Both the position numbers and the translations under genes were made by a program. The notes beneath the pieces are model-generated. The model made no database searches, had not been told where the DNA came from, and saw nothing but the letters and a program-made list of their open reading frames with translations. A stretch of 64,000 nucleotides of DNA, taken from contig NZ_JADEWT010000020.1 in NCBI RefSeq assembly GCF_015207505.1, positions 1 through 64,000 of the forward strand, read 5' to 3'. Within the stretch, counting starts at the first letter, position 1; every line of letters begins with the position of its first letter. This DNA is from Tychonema sp. LEGE 06208. GTDB taxonomy: Bacteria > Cyanobacteriota > Cyanobacteriia > Cyanobacteriales > Microcoleaceae. Below are positions 34,581 through 42,697 of this stretch, one piece after another.

Positions 34581-34879
34581 AATAATTGGTAATTGGTAAT
34601 TGGTAATTGGTAATTGGTCAGTGGTTAGTGGTCAGTGGTTAGTGGTCATTAGTCATTGGTCATTAGTCATTGGTCAGTGGTTAGTGGTCATTAGTCATTG
34701 GTTATTGGTTATTGGTTATTGGTCATTAGCAAAAAACTCTCTAACTGACAACTGACAACTGACAACTGACTACTGACTACTGACAACGGACAACTGACTA
34801 CTGACTACTGACTACTGACAACTGACTACTGACAACTGACTACTGACTACTGTTGATTTTTGTTTCGCTTGTATAGATT
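34581..34879. repeat. Mosaic of heptamer arrays between divergent ndhH and rsmH
   Basis: About 34585-34856 is made of successive blocks: AATTGGT units, GTCAGTG/GTTAGTG units, GTCATTA/GTCATTG units, TTATTGG units, then AACTGAC/TACTGAC units. Almost nothing else lies between the two genes, so both promoters and both ribosome-binding regions must fit into or beside array sequence. Confidence 0.92.
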
Positions 34880-35782
34880 ATGAAGGATATCGAGCCGTCT
34901 GAGAAGGAGACTCCTGCATCAGATGTGAGTATTGAGGCTTATCACGTTTCTGTTTTGGCTAGTGAATTAATTGCTGGTTTAGCTGTGCGTCCGGGCGGGC
35001 GCTATTTGGATGCGACGCTTGGGGGCGGCGGACACACGAGTTTGATTTTAGCGGCGGCGGCTGATGTGAGTGTGGTGGCGATCGATCGCGACGAAGAAGC
35101 CATCCGTTTTTGCAGAGCCCGATTTGCTAAGGATCCCGTCGAGTTTTGGCACGGCAATTTTGCCCAATATCAGTCTCAAGAGGCCACATTTGATGGTATC
35201 ATAGCAGACTTGGGCGTTAGCTCGGCTCAGTTCGATACACCGGAACGCGGCTTTAGTTTTCGCCACCCTGCTAAGTTAGATATGCGTATGAACCAGCAGC
35301 AATCTTTGACGGCCCAAGAGATTATCAATCACTGGGAAGAAGTTAAACTAGCAGATATTATTTACAGATACGGCGAGGAGCGCTTTTCGCGGCGCATTGC
35401 GAGGCGGATTGTCGCACAACGTCCTTTTGAAACTACTACAGAACTTGCAGGGGCGATCGCCAGCAGCTTCCCACCCAAGCAGCGCAACGGTAGAATCCAT
35501 CCCGCCACCCGCACTTTCCAAGCTTTGAGGATAGCCGTCAACTCCGAACTCGCTTCTTTAGACACTTTTCTTAAGGAAGCGCCAAAGTGGCTAAAACCCG
35601 GTGGGAGAATTGGAATTATTACTTTTCACAGCCTCGAAGACAGACCGGTCAAGCACCAACTCCGAGGAACAGACTGTTTGCAGGTACTGACAAAAAAGCC
35701 GATCGTGCCACAATCGGAAGAAGTAGCTAGAAATCCCCGCTCTCGTTCTGCTAAGCTCAGACTGGCAGAAAAATTAACTTGA
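34880..35782 (+). CDS. rsmH: 16S rRNA m4C1402 methyltransferase RsmH
   Basis: A 300-residue SAM-dependent methyltransferase (MraW) that modifies N4 of C1402 in 16S rRNA. Motif I is [20 protein letters not shown]. Other family marks are [72 protein letters not shown] and [10 protein letters not shown]. The N terminus is a little longer than in E. coli before [14 protein letters not shown]. Not linked here to a dcw cluster, as is usual in cyanobacteria. Confidence 0.95.
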   Translation: MKDIEPSEKETPASDVSIEAYHVSVLASELIAGLAVRPGGRYLDATLGGGGHTSLILAAAADVSVVAIDRDEEAIRFCRARFAKDPVEFWHGNFAQYQSQEATFDGIIADLGVSSAQFDTPERGFSFRHPAKLDMRMNQQQSLTAQEIINHWEEVKLADIIYRYGEERFSRRIARRIVAQRPFETTTELAGAIASSFPPKQRNGRIHPATRTFQALRIAVNSELASLDTFLKEAPKWLKPGGRIGIITFHSLEDRPVKHQLRGTDCLQVLTKKPIVPQSEEVARNPRSRSAKLRLAEKLT

Positions 35783-36001
35783 TTCGGCAGCAAGGAAAGT
35801 CAAGCACGAGATCCAAACCAAGGCGAGGTCTGGTAAGACCGAACCCGGATGCAAGTTCCGAACTTCCTTGTGGTATCACTAACATGGCACTGACCTATGA
35901 AACCCGAAGCCCTCACGCAGATTCGGCTCCGCTGAATCCGACAAGGGTATTTGACAAGCTAGTTTTAGACCTGATTAATTCGCCTAGGAGTAGGGAATAG
36001 C
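35783..36001. other. Leader region of the phosphatase gene
   Basis: A 219-base stretch without a credible gene. It contains palindromic pieces (AAGTTCCGAACTT near 35851, and CAGATTCGGCTCCGCTGAATCCG near 35918) that could form hairpins in the 5' UTR of the REC-GAF-PP2C gene. No Shine-Dalgarno sequence stands out apart from AGTAGGGAATAGC just before the ATG at 36002. Confidence 0.45.
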
Positions 36002-37672
36002 ATGAGTCGGGGAGATGGAAGCAAACTGAAACTAATGGTAGTCGATGACGAACCCGACAACTTGGATTTGCTGTACCGGACGTTTCGACGCGAATTTCAG
36101 GTTTACAAAGCAGATAGCGCCCTCAGCGCCCTGTCCGTTCTAGACGAACAAGGGGAGATGGCGGTGATTATATCTGATCAGCGGATGCCAGAAATGAATG
36201 GCACCGAGTTTTTGGGGAAAACAGTCGATCGCTTTCCTGATACGATTCGGATTCTGCTGACTGGATACACAGATGTTGAAGACTTGGTAGAAGCAATCAA
36301 CGCAGGTCAAGTTTTCAAATACATCACCAAACCGTGGAATCCAGAAGAACTGAAATTAGTTATCAATCAAGCGTCCGAAACTTACAAATACTACAAGCAG
36401 CGCAGTGTTGCACTGCGCCGCGCTTTACGCAAGGAATCTCTGTTCAATGAGGTGATGAGCGTGATTCGCGGGTCGCTAGATTACTCTAGTATGGTACAAA
36501 CTATTGTTCAAACCGTAGGCCAAACTTTTGAGGCCAACTATTGTATGCTGCGGCCGGTAGAGGGCGAGAGACTATTACCTAGTACCTTCCCCTACCAAGC
36601 CCAAGCGACGGAATCCAGCAGCTTTTCTTTTGATGAAAATTTGCTGGTTCAAGCCGTAGCCACCCGCCAAACTCAAGTCAACAATAGTGGCGGTGAGGGT
36701 AACTCGGTTGAGATTGCTGTGCCCCTGACTTATCAGCAAGACTTGCTGGCGGTACTGGCCCTGTGTCAGCAAGGTGGCACTAACCCTTGGTCGGCAGAAG
36801 ATATAGAGTTAATAGAAGGTGTAGCAGCTCAAGCTGCTCTGGCCCTTTCTCAAGCTAAGCTCTATCAGCGCACTCTGGATTTAGCTAACCAGATGCAGAA
36901 TGAGTTGGAAGTGGCCCGCCAAATCCAAACAAACTTGTTGCGCCAAAGTTGGCCTGATTTTGAAACCGTCAGGGTGCAAGCTTGTTGCTATCCGGCGCGG
37001 GAAGTTGGCGGTGACTTTTTTGAGGTCTACGTTCACTCGCAAGGGGATATTTGGATAGCGGTGGGTGATGTTTCCGGTAAAGGTGTTCCGGCTGCTCTAT
37101 TTATGGCTAGCGCGATTTCGGTGATGCGGCGCGAACTTTCTCAAGAAATTTCTCCCGAGCCCGATCGAGTGATGCAGAATATGAATAGCAGTATGGCTGA
37201 CGACCTGATCGGCAACAACCATTTTATTACGATGGTTGTAGCTCGTTACACTCCGTCAACGGGACACTTGGCTTTTGCTAATGCCGGTCACATTTACCCG
37301 ATTGTTTGGTCGAATTCTGACGTGAAAGCTCAGACTGCTAGCGGTTTAACGCCAGCAGAGCCGAATTTCTTGAAAGCTCGCGGCATTCCCTTGGGGATAC
37401 TGCCAGTTTGGAAAGGTAAAGCCGGTGCGATCGAATTAAAGTCAGGAGATGTATTTCTGCTGACGAGTGACGGGATTACTGAAGCTAGCGTGACCACTCC
37501 GGCGATCGCAGGGGGCGAAGCAACCCGTTCTATGCTACAACAAGAAGGGCTTTGGCAACTCTTGATTGAGGAGCCTGGTTCCATCAACTTGGACAATTTG
37601 TTGGCCTACATCCGAGCTGACAATCCTATTCAGGAAGATGACCAAACCATACTTTCTCTGGAGGTTCTCTGA
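36002..37672 (+). CDS. Response regulator with GAF and PP2C (RsbU-like) phosphatase domains
   Basis: A 556-residue three-domain protein. The receiver domain (residues 9-125) has LKLMVVDDEPDNLDLLYRTF with the acidic pair, the phosphoacceptor Asp in IISDQRMPEMNG, and the conserved Thr/Lys in LLTGYTD and YITKPWNPEEL. A GAF-like domain follows (about 150-290). The C-terminal SpoIIE/RsbU-type PP2C domain (about 320-555) has PAREVGGDFFEVYV, AVGDVSGKGVPAALFM, FANAGHIYP and LTSDGITEA with metal-binding Asp residues. It would dephosphorylate an anti-anti-sigma factor in a partner-switch pathway. The RsbW-like kinase is encoded 645 bases downstream, with mobile remnants between. Confidence 0.92.
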   Translation: MSRGDGSKLKLMVVDDEPDNLDLLYRTFRREFQVYKADSALSALSVLDEQGEMAVIISDQRMPEMNGTEFLGKTVDRFPDTIRILLTGYTDVEDLVEAINAGQVFKYITKPWNPEELKLVINQASETYKYYKQRSVALRRALRKESLFNEVMSVIRGSLDYSSMVQTIVQTVGQTFEANYCMLRPVEGERLLPSTFPYQAQATESSSFSFDENLLVQAVATRQTQVNNSGGEGNSVEIAVPLTYQQDLLAVLALCQQGGTNPWSAEDIELIEGVAAQAALALSQAKLYQRTLDLANQMQNELEVARQIQTNLLRQSWPDFETVRVQACCYPAREVGGDFFEVYVHSQGDIWIAVGDVSGKGVPAALFMASAISVMRRELSQEISPEPDRVMQNMNSSMADDLIGNNHFITMVVARYTPSTGHLAFANAGHIYPIVWSNSDVKAQTASGLTPAEPNFLKARGIPLGILPVWKGKAGAIELKSGDVFLLTSDGITEASVTTPAIAGGEATRSMLQQEGLWQLLIEEPGSINLDNLLAYIRADNPIQEDDQTILSLEVL

Positions 37673-38317
37673 ATCTGTCAGCTATCCCGACAATCATAGT
37701 CGGGGGCTTTGGGTCTTAAAAACTCCAGCCCTCGGTTGACAGAGAAATTGGGATACAAGCCCCTTCTGAGCGTGGCCGGCTTTGTGCGATAATTTAAGTG
37801 GTTGAAATCCCCACCTAAGAGTGCAGCGATATATACTCATCAGAGTTGAAACCGGGACTGCTCCAGTAATAGGGAAAGACTGAAGGGCAATGGTTAAAAT
37901 CCAACCTGGAAGCAAAACAAAAGTATTGTTAATATTCCCAAAAAAAACGATACATATTAGTCGCCATAGGGCATTAGGAGACTCTAAACGGACAGGTCGG
38001 GACTGTAAGACTACCTTGGTAGCAGGACTCGTTGAAGTGTCAAGAATCCCCGCTCGTTTACGACGGGGAGTATGTCAAAGGCTACAGATTAACACAGAGA
38101 ACGCGGGCGACAGGCAAAAGTTACAGAACTAGCGCGTCAGTGGCTAACTCTTAATTGATGCTTCTTGGTGAATGCTTTCGGCGAAAGTCTATTGCCTCGA
38201 TCGCCCAGTATTGAGTATCCTTCATGTAGCGACAAGTATTAACGCCAAATTAATTCGGCGTGTTGTATTTCATCCCTGGTCAGAAGACACGGGTTTCCAA
38301 ACTTACAGGATTTTTTT
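37673..38317. mobile_element. IS605/IS1341-like remnant without transposase
   Basis: No coding sequence. The block ending at about 38077 closes with GTGTCAAGAATCCCCGCTCG and TTTACGACGGGGAGTATGTC, i.e. a CCCCG...CGGGG hairpin (38048-38068) followed by AGTATGTCAA. I know this right-end form from cyanobacterial IS605/IS1341 (tnpB) elements. The preceding 280 bases (from about 37775) have RNA-like features such as GAAACCGGGACTGCTCC and AATAGGGAAAGACTG. Such sequence corresponds to the guide-RNA region of tnpB elements. At 37687-37705 CCCGAC/GTCGGG forms a hairpin that may terminate the phosphatase gene. The left boundary is uncertain. 38086-38317 holds nothing I recognise. Confidence 0.5.
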
Positions 38318-38740
38318 ATGAATACTGAGCTTCATGTACCAAGCGACTTGCGGTTTTTAACAATTGTTGAAAATTGGTTGCTGAGCAGTTTGGAAGTTGA
38401 GCTAGGAGAGCACATCGATTGGCCGCGTCAGTCGAATCGTTTGCGCTTGGTGTTAGCAGAAGCCTATTCTAACGTGATCCGCCACGCTCACAAAGATCAA
38501 CCCAATTTGCCGGTGTTAATTCGCTTGAATTTAAAAAATCGGGATATTGGTTTAGAAATTTGGGATTATGGTAAAGGTTACGAAATGGACACTTACAGTC
38601 CCCCGAGGCCGGAAGCGAAGCAGGAAAGCGGCTATGGCTGGCTGATTATGAGCAGACTGATGGATCGGGTGGATTACAGTTTGCAACTAGACGGCCGCAA
38701 TTGTCTGAAGTTGGAAGCGAGTTTGCCAGAAAAATCTTAA
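38318..38740 (+). CDS. RsbW-like anti-sigma factor / serine kinase (HATPase_c)
   Basis: A 140-residue GHKL ATPase of the RsbW/SpoIIAB type. The N-box is LRLVLAEAYSNVIRHAHKDQ, the G1 box DIGLEIWDYGKGYEM, and the G2 region ESGYGWLIMSRLMDRVDY. In partner-switch systems such kinases phosphorylate an anti-anti-sigma factor or bind a target regulator. It pairs logically with the REC-GAF-PP2C phosphatase upstream. The ATG at 38318 follows AGGATTTTTTT, an acceptable site. No STAS-domain antagonist gene is in the window. Confidence 0.9.
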   Translation: MNTELHVPSDLRFLTIVENWLLSSLEVELGEHIDWPRQSNRLRLVLAEAYSNVIRHAHKDQPNLPVLIRLNLKNRDIGLEIWDYGKGYEMDTYSPPRPEAKQESGYGWLIMSRLMDRVDYSLQLDGRNCLKLEASLPEKS

Positions 38741-38791
38741 TTTGCCGTTAGATTGTGTCCGATGGTCGATTAACTGCAATAAGCAAAGTTC

Positions 38792-38844
38792 GTAGTGCCG
38801 AATGCGAGTCCACAACAAGTGAGCGGACTCGCATTCCGCACTAC
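38792..38844 (+). terminator. Terminator of the RsbW-like gene
   Basis: GTAGTGCCGAATGCGAGTCC (38792-38811) and GGACTCGCATTCCGCACTAC (38825-38844) form a 20-bp stem with one mismatch, followed by AAACTGTTTTTGTT. It is about 50 bases after the stop codon. Confidence 0.75.
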
Positions 38845-38987
38845 AAACTGTTTTTGTTATGGTAATTGACGCGATCTCAGTCCTCGGTCATTAGTGATTA
38901 CTGATTAACGATCGCGAATACACAAAATGACCAAAATAATTAGGACGGCGTTCTAGCTATTTTGACAATTTTGTCTGCCAAAAAAAC

Positions 38988-39147
38988 CGGGTTTTTCGAG
39001 AGTTGGCGGCGCTTCAGCGGAGATTTGGCGAAAAACCTGGTTTCTGCCTCAGTGACGCAAAAACACCTCACAAACGGGTTTTTTCGAGAGTTGGCAGCGC
39101 TTCACCGGAGATTTGGCGAAAAACCTGGTTTCTGCCTCAGTGACGCA
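38988..39147. repeat. 72-bp tandem repeat pair of the AAACCGGGTTT family
   Basis: Copies at 38988-39059 and 39075-39147 are almost identical (CGGGTTTTTCGAGAGTTGGC through CTCAGTGACGCA), separated by 15 bases. Each also contains an inverted CGGGTTTTT/AAAAACCTGG pair, so each can fold into a hairpin. Confidence 0.85.
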
Positions 39148-39167
39148 CAAATATCGATCGAGCTATG

Positions 39168-39331
39168 ATATCGTTTCCGGTTGCATCGGAATAATAAAAT
39201 CGAGTCAACAGTTAAGACTCAACCATTCAGTTTTTCGACCCGCCAGTCAACAGTCAGTAGGGGCGGTGGATGGTGCGTGCGGGCCCTCTTAACAGTCAAC
39301 AATCACCTGACGGTACAACCGGAATTGATAT
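39168..39331. repeat. Palindromic element with terminal inverted repeats
   Basis: The left end ATATCGTTTCCGGTTGCA (from 39168) and the right end ACAACCGGAATTGATAT (to 39331) are inverted copies of the family seen at 1999 and 21066. The interior carries AGTCAACAGT-type heptamers and a GC-rich patch (GGTGCGTGCGGGCCCTC). Confidence 0.7.
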
Positions 39332-39511
39332 GACGCGCGATCGACAGGTGAAACCCCAATATTCAATTTAAGTATGAAGTAAGTCGGTGGGGAAAAACAC
39401 AACTGTGTTAAGAAAGATAAATGAGGCTCAAACCCCAATCCCTCCTGCATTCTGTCTCCTGACTCCTGCCTCATCCCAACTACAAATATTTACGCCTTTC
39501 TACTAAACTTA

Positions 39512-39946
39512 TTAAACGTTGAATTTTTTATGGGGTCGCAGATTTAGCAATTCTTGGGCTGAAGCTAACAGCTTGACGGTGACAGAAAAGATTTCTCGGT
39601 CAGAATTGAGCACGAACAGCCATCCGACATTAACACCAAATACGGAAGTTTTCACCCAGCCGCTGACATGAACTTCAACTCGGTCATCTTCTAAAATTTG
39701 GCTGCTACCTTGCTGCGGTTCGAGCTGCATTCCTCGCGCTTCTGTTTTTAGATAAGTGGCGATCGAGCTTTTACCGATAATTGGCTCTTCAAAGGGCGCG
39801 TGCAGAACTCCATCCTCAGCAAACAAATTAGCAGTATCTTCAAAATTGCCTGCATTTAAAGTTTCAAAATATTGCAGTATCACTGGCTTTGTGATACCAG
39901 CAATCTCGATAGAGCGAGTTAAAATAGGTCTAGTTGTGGCAGTCAT
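39512..39946 (-). CDS. OCP C-terminal domain homologue (CTDH), NTF2-like carotenoid-binding protein
   Basis: A 144-residue NTF2-fold protein homologous to the C-terminal half of the orange carotenoid protein. Shared marks are the Tyr in VILQYFETLNAGNFEDTANL (OCP Tyr201 position), EDGVLHAPFEEPIIGKSSI, and the Trp in VNVGWLFVLNSDREIFSV (OCP Trp288 position), then VKLLASAQELLNL. CTDHs deliver or store ketocarotenoids and quench singlet oxygen. The sequence has no Cys at all, so the disulfide dimerisation described for some CTDHs is not possible. It follows ocp on the same strand, 380 bases away, with a terminator between. Confidence 0.93.
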   Translation of the reverse strand: MTATTRPILTRSIEIAGITKPVILQYFETLNAGNFEDTANLFAEDGVLHAPFEEPIIGKSSIATYLKTEARGMQLEPQQGSSQILEDDRVEVHVSGWVKTSVFGVNVGWLFVLNSDREIFSVTVKLLASAQELLNLRPHKKFNV

Positions 39947-40326
39947 AAAATAAATGATTTGAAAGGAATGAATCTACTTTAATCATTATGTTTGTCGCAG
40001 CAAATCCCTCAAAAGATATAGGTAGGGCTAGGGATAAATTCTCTGAATAAAAAGAGTAACATACAGCAATCTCAAATCTCAAATTGTATAAACCCACACA
40101 CTTAACTTGTTCCCTGGCTGGGTCTGGGAACAGAGGTCTAGACGCTCTGCCTCGCTTGTTGGAAAAAAAGGAGCCAGAGCTGATCGATCAGCGTTACCAG
40201 GCGCTACTGGTAACGAGTAAACGAGTAGTCCTTAAAATCTAAAATCTAAAATCAACTAAACCCAGACACTTTTAAAGTATCTGGGTTTCTGTGCAAGTCT
40301 GTTTGACAAACGCCAAACAGAATATT
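39947..40326. other. Intergenic region between ocp and the CTDH gene
   Basis: Carries the ocp terminator (40258-40288), a hairpin CGTTACCAG/CTGGTAACG (40192-40215), a GTTCCC...GGGAAC hairpin near 40108-40131 typical of a common cyanobacterial interspersed sequence, and AAAATCT heptamers near 40232-40255. The CTDH promoter should lie at its left part (minus strand). Confidence 0.6.
40258..40288 (-). terminator. Terminator of the ocp gene
   Basis: AAACCCAGA (40258-40266) pairs with TCTGGGTTT (40280-40288), and on the minus strand it is followed by AGTTGATTTTAGATTTTAG. It lies 38 bases past the ocp stop codon. Confidence 0.7.
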
Positions 40327-41289
40327 CTATTTGCGGATCAGGTTGAGCAATTCTTTAGGAGAGGCCAACAAGTCGATCGCCACAAAGAAAATTTGACCTT
40401 GGGGATCGAGCAAAAACCGCCACGCAATGTTCATACCCACATTCGAGCCGAACCAAGGAGTTTCGACTTTACCGGTAACTTTCACTTGGCGGTAGCCATC
40501 TTCTGCAGGCTCGGACACGCCTTCTTGGGGCATCATTTTCAGTCCGATGCACTCTTCCCGCATATAGTTGAGGATAGCTTCGCGACCGACGATCGGCTTT
40601 TGGAAAGGCGGTTGCAGAGCGCCTTCTTCGGCAAATAAACCGACGGCTGGGGTGAAGTCGAAGGCATTCATGTAGTCGATGTAGCTGAGCACGGTCTGCT
40701 CGCTGATACCCTTAATCTCGGTTTTCACCCGCTCTGCTACTGCGGTGGGAGTGCTGCGGGGGGCAGCTCGTTTGCCGTACTCTTGGCTGAAATCTGGATC
40801 GTAGCCCATGTGAACTACCGTGTTGCGAAGTACGGTAATTTGTTGGCCCGGATCGAGTGTTTTGATGGTTTCGAGAACTGCGGTGGCTTCGGGAGACATT
40901 TGATAGCCTGCAGGGATGGGGGCGACAACGCCCTGTTTCATCATTTGTCCCAACTCATACCAGAAACCGAGTTTGGTGTTGACGCGCAAGGATGTGTAAA
41001 TCCGGCCGATTGTGGTGTCGGCGTTGCTGGCGAGGTCAAACATGGTTTTGCTTTGATCAGCAGGCGACATTTGCTTGATTTCGTTGAGAATGCCTTCGAC
41101 TAGCGCCATGCTGGCTACTCCCGGAGCTGCTGCGGTGATGGAGATGCCCATTTCGGTGTAGGCATACCAGAGGAGTGCGAGTTGGTCTTCAACACTGAGT
41201 TTGTAGAACGCTTCGGTGGTAGCGGGAACAGCACTCGCAATCTCGGTGTTTGAGAAAATTGATTGAGCTGATTGAATACTAACTGCCAT
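40327..41289 (-). CDS. ocp: Orange carotenoid protein
   Basis: A 320-residue two-domain photoreceptor that binds a ketocarotenoid and, when light-activated, quenches phycobilisome excitation. The helical N-terminal domain has LSVEDQLALLWYAYTEMG (Trp41 position) and LGFWYELGQMMKQG (Trp110 position), plus ITVLRNTVVHMGY with the Arg155 equivalent needed for phycobilisome binding. The linker (FSQEYGKRAAPRSTPTAVAE) joins the NTF2-like C-terminal domain, which has Tyr201 in YIDYMNAF and Trp288 in GMNIAWRFLLDPQGQIFFVA. Compared with the classical OCP1 sequences I know, the N-terminal domain and linker are clearly divergent, so it may belong to another OCP clade. No FRP gene lies nearby. Confidence 0.95.
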   Translation of the reverse strand: MAVSIQSAQSIFSNTEIASAVPATTEAFYKLSVEDQLALLWYAYTEMGISITAAAPGVASMALVEGILNEIKQMSPADQSKTMFDLASNADTTIGRIYTSLRVNTKLGFWYELGQMMKQGVVAPIPAGYQMSPEATAVLETIKTLDPGQQITVLRNTVVHMGYDPDFSQEYGKRAAPRSTPTAVAERVKTEIKGISEQTVLSYIDYMNAFDFTPAVGLFAEEGALQPPFQKPIVGREAILNYMREECIGLKMMPQEGVSEPAEDGYRQVKVTGKVETPWFGSNVGMNIAWRFLLDPQGQIFFVAIDLLASPKELLNLIRK

Positions 41290-41499
41290 GTGTATGCTGT
41301 GGGATTCGCTGTTGGTTTTACTTGCCGACTTGAATAGACGAACCCATTTCTCCTTTGATTACATTATGTAACGTTTTTGAGCTTTTTGAGTTCAAATTTA
41401 TAAATATAAAGATTGTGAAAGTATTATCGATTCTTTTCCCAAAGATCCTCTGAAAATTACTAGACTTATTGCACATTTTATGCTGCGGTTGCTAATTCT

Positions 41500-42468
41500 G
41501 TGAAAATATCAATTAATCGCGATCGCATTCAGCAAAAAGCCCTTGAGCTGGGATTTCACAAAGTGGGAATCGCCTCTGCAGACGCGGATGTCGATATAGA
41601 AAAACAAAGATTGCAAGCTTGGCTGGACAAGGGTTATCAGGCGGATATGGCATGGATGACAAACCCGAAACGCTCCGATATTCGATCGCTCATGCCAGAG
41701 GTGAAGTCATTAATATGTGTTGCCATTAACTACTACACGCCCCACCAGCGCCCCGAAAATTCCCTGTTGGAGGGGGGGGACGGTGCAGCGGTCAAATATG
41801 CTAAAATCTCTCGCTACGGTTGGGGGCGGGATTACCACAGAATTTTGCACAAAAAACTCAAGGTTTTGGCAAATTGGGTGCGATCGCAAAGCGAGGGAAT
41901 TGAAGCGCGCTATTATGCTGATACCGGGCCGGTTCAGGATAAAATGTGGGCGCAGCGTGCAGGAATTGGCTGGATTGCCAAAAATGGTAATTTAATTTCG
42001 CGAGAATACGGTTCTTGGGTGTTTTTGGGCGAAATCTTGACTAATTTGGAGTTAGCGCCGGATGCTCCCCATACGGAACATTGCGGTAGTTGCACTCGCT
42101 GCATTGATGCGTGTCCGACGGCGGCTATTACTGAGCCTTTTGTCGTGAATGCCGATCGGTGCATAGCCTATCATACGATCGAGAATCGAGCCGAAAAACT
42201 CCCCGACGAAATAGCATCTAATTTACAAGGTTGGGTTGCCGGTTGCGATATTTGTCAAGATATTTGTCCTTGGAATCAGCGATTTGCTCAACCAACAGAT
42301 GTTACAGAATTTGAGCCTTATCCTGAAAATATAGCGCCGACACTTGCAGAATTAGCCGACATTTCCGACGAGGAATGGAACCGCAGATTTACAGCTTCGG
42401 CGCTGCGGCGAATTAAACCGGAAATGCTGCGTAGAAATGCCAAAGCCAATCAAATTAATAGTCATTAG
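41500..42468 (+). CDS. queG: Epoxyqueuosine reductase QueG
   Basis: A 322-residue cobalamin-dependent iron-sulfur enzyme that makes queuosine from epoxyqueuosine in tRNA. Two 4Fe-4S clusters are visible: CGSCTRCIDACPTAAI and CDICQDICPWNQRF. The cobalamin/substrate domain has PVQDKMWAQRAGIGWIAKN, with the catalytic Asp in YYADTGPVQDK. The start is a GTG at 41500. The final codons AGT CAT TAG (Ser, His, stop) match the AGTCATT heptamer unit, and the usual short C-terminal HEAT-like tail is absent, as in many cyanobacterial forms. It is divergent from ocp. Confidence 0.93.
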   Translation: MKISINRDRIQQKALELGFHKVGIASADADVDIEKQRLQAWLDKGYQADMAWMTNPKRSDIRSLMPEVKSLICVAINYYTPHQRPENSLLEGGDGAAVKYAKISRYGWGRDYHRILHKKLKVLANWVRSQSEGIEARYYADTGPVQDKMWAQRAGIGWIAKNGNLISREYGSWVFLGEILTNLELAPDAPHTEHCGSCTRCIDACPTAAITEPFVVNADRCIAYHTIENRAEKLPDEIASNLQGWVAGCDICQDICPWNQRFAQPTDVTEFEPYPENIAPTLAELADISDEEWNRRFTASALRRIKPEMLRRNAKANQINSH

Positions 42469-42697
42469 TCCTCAGTCAGTGGTCATTAGAGCTAATATAT
42501 TAGGCAAGATTGTACTCATTTCCCAATTATCTTGAAATGCCTCTGCGTTCATCTCTGTTGATCCGGCTTACATCTGCGATTTATATATCAATGAACGATT
42601 TATGCAATCTTGTCTGTTATATTCTAGAATGCGATAAATTATCCCAATATAAAATATAAAATAGTATGATTCTCTATTCCTTATTTGCTGTTGTCCA

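Larger units (their letters stand above)
38741..39511. other. Repeat-filled intergenic region
   Basis: No gene supported. It holds, in order: the terminator at 38792-38844, a 72-bp tandem pair (38988-39147), a palindromic element (39168-39331) and an AT-rich stretch that is the 3' side of the OCP C-terminal homologue gene. Each is described separately. Confidence 0.7.

Noticed and set aside
35779-36000. 73-codon frame between rsmH and the phosphatase gene
   Set aside because: It starts with TTG overlapping the rsmH stop codon, has no ribosome site and no recognisable domain; the stretch is more likely an untranslated leader.
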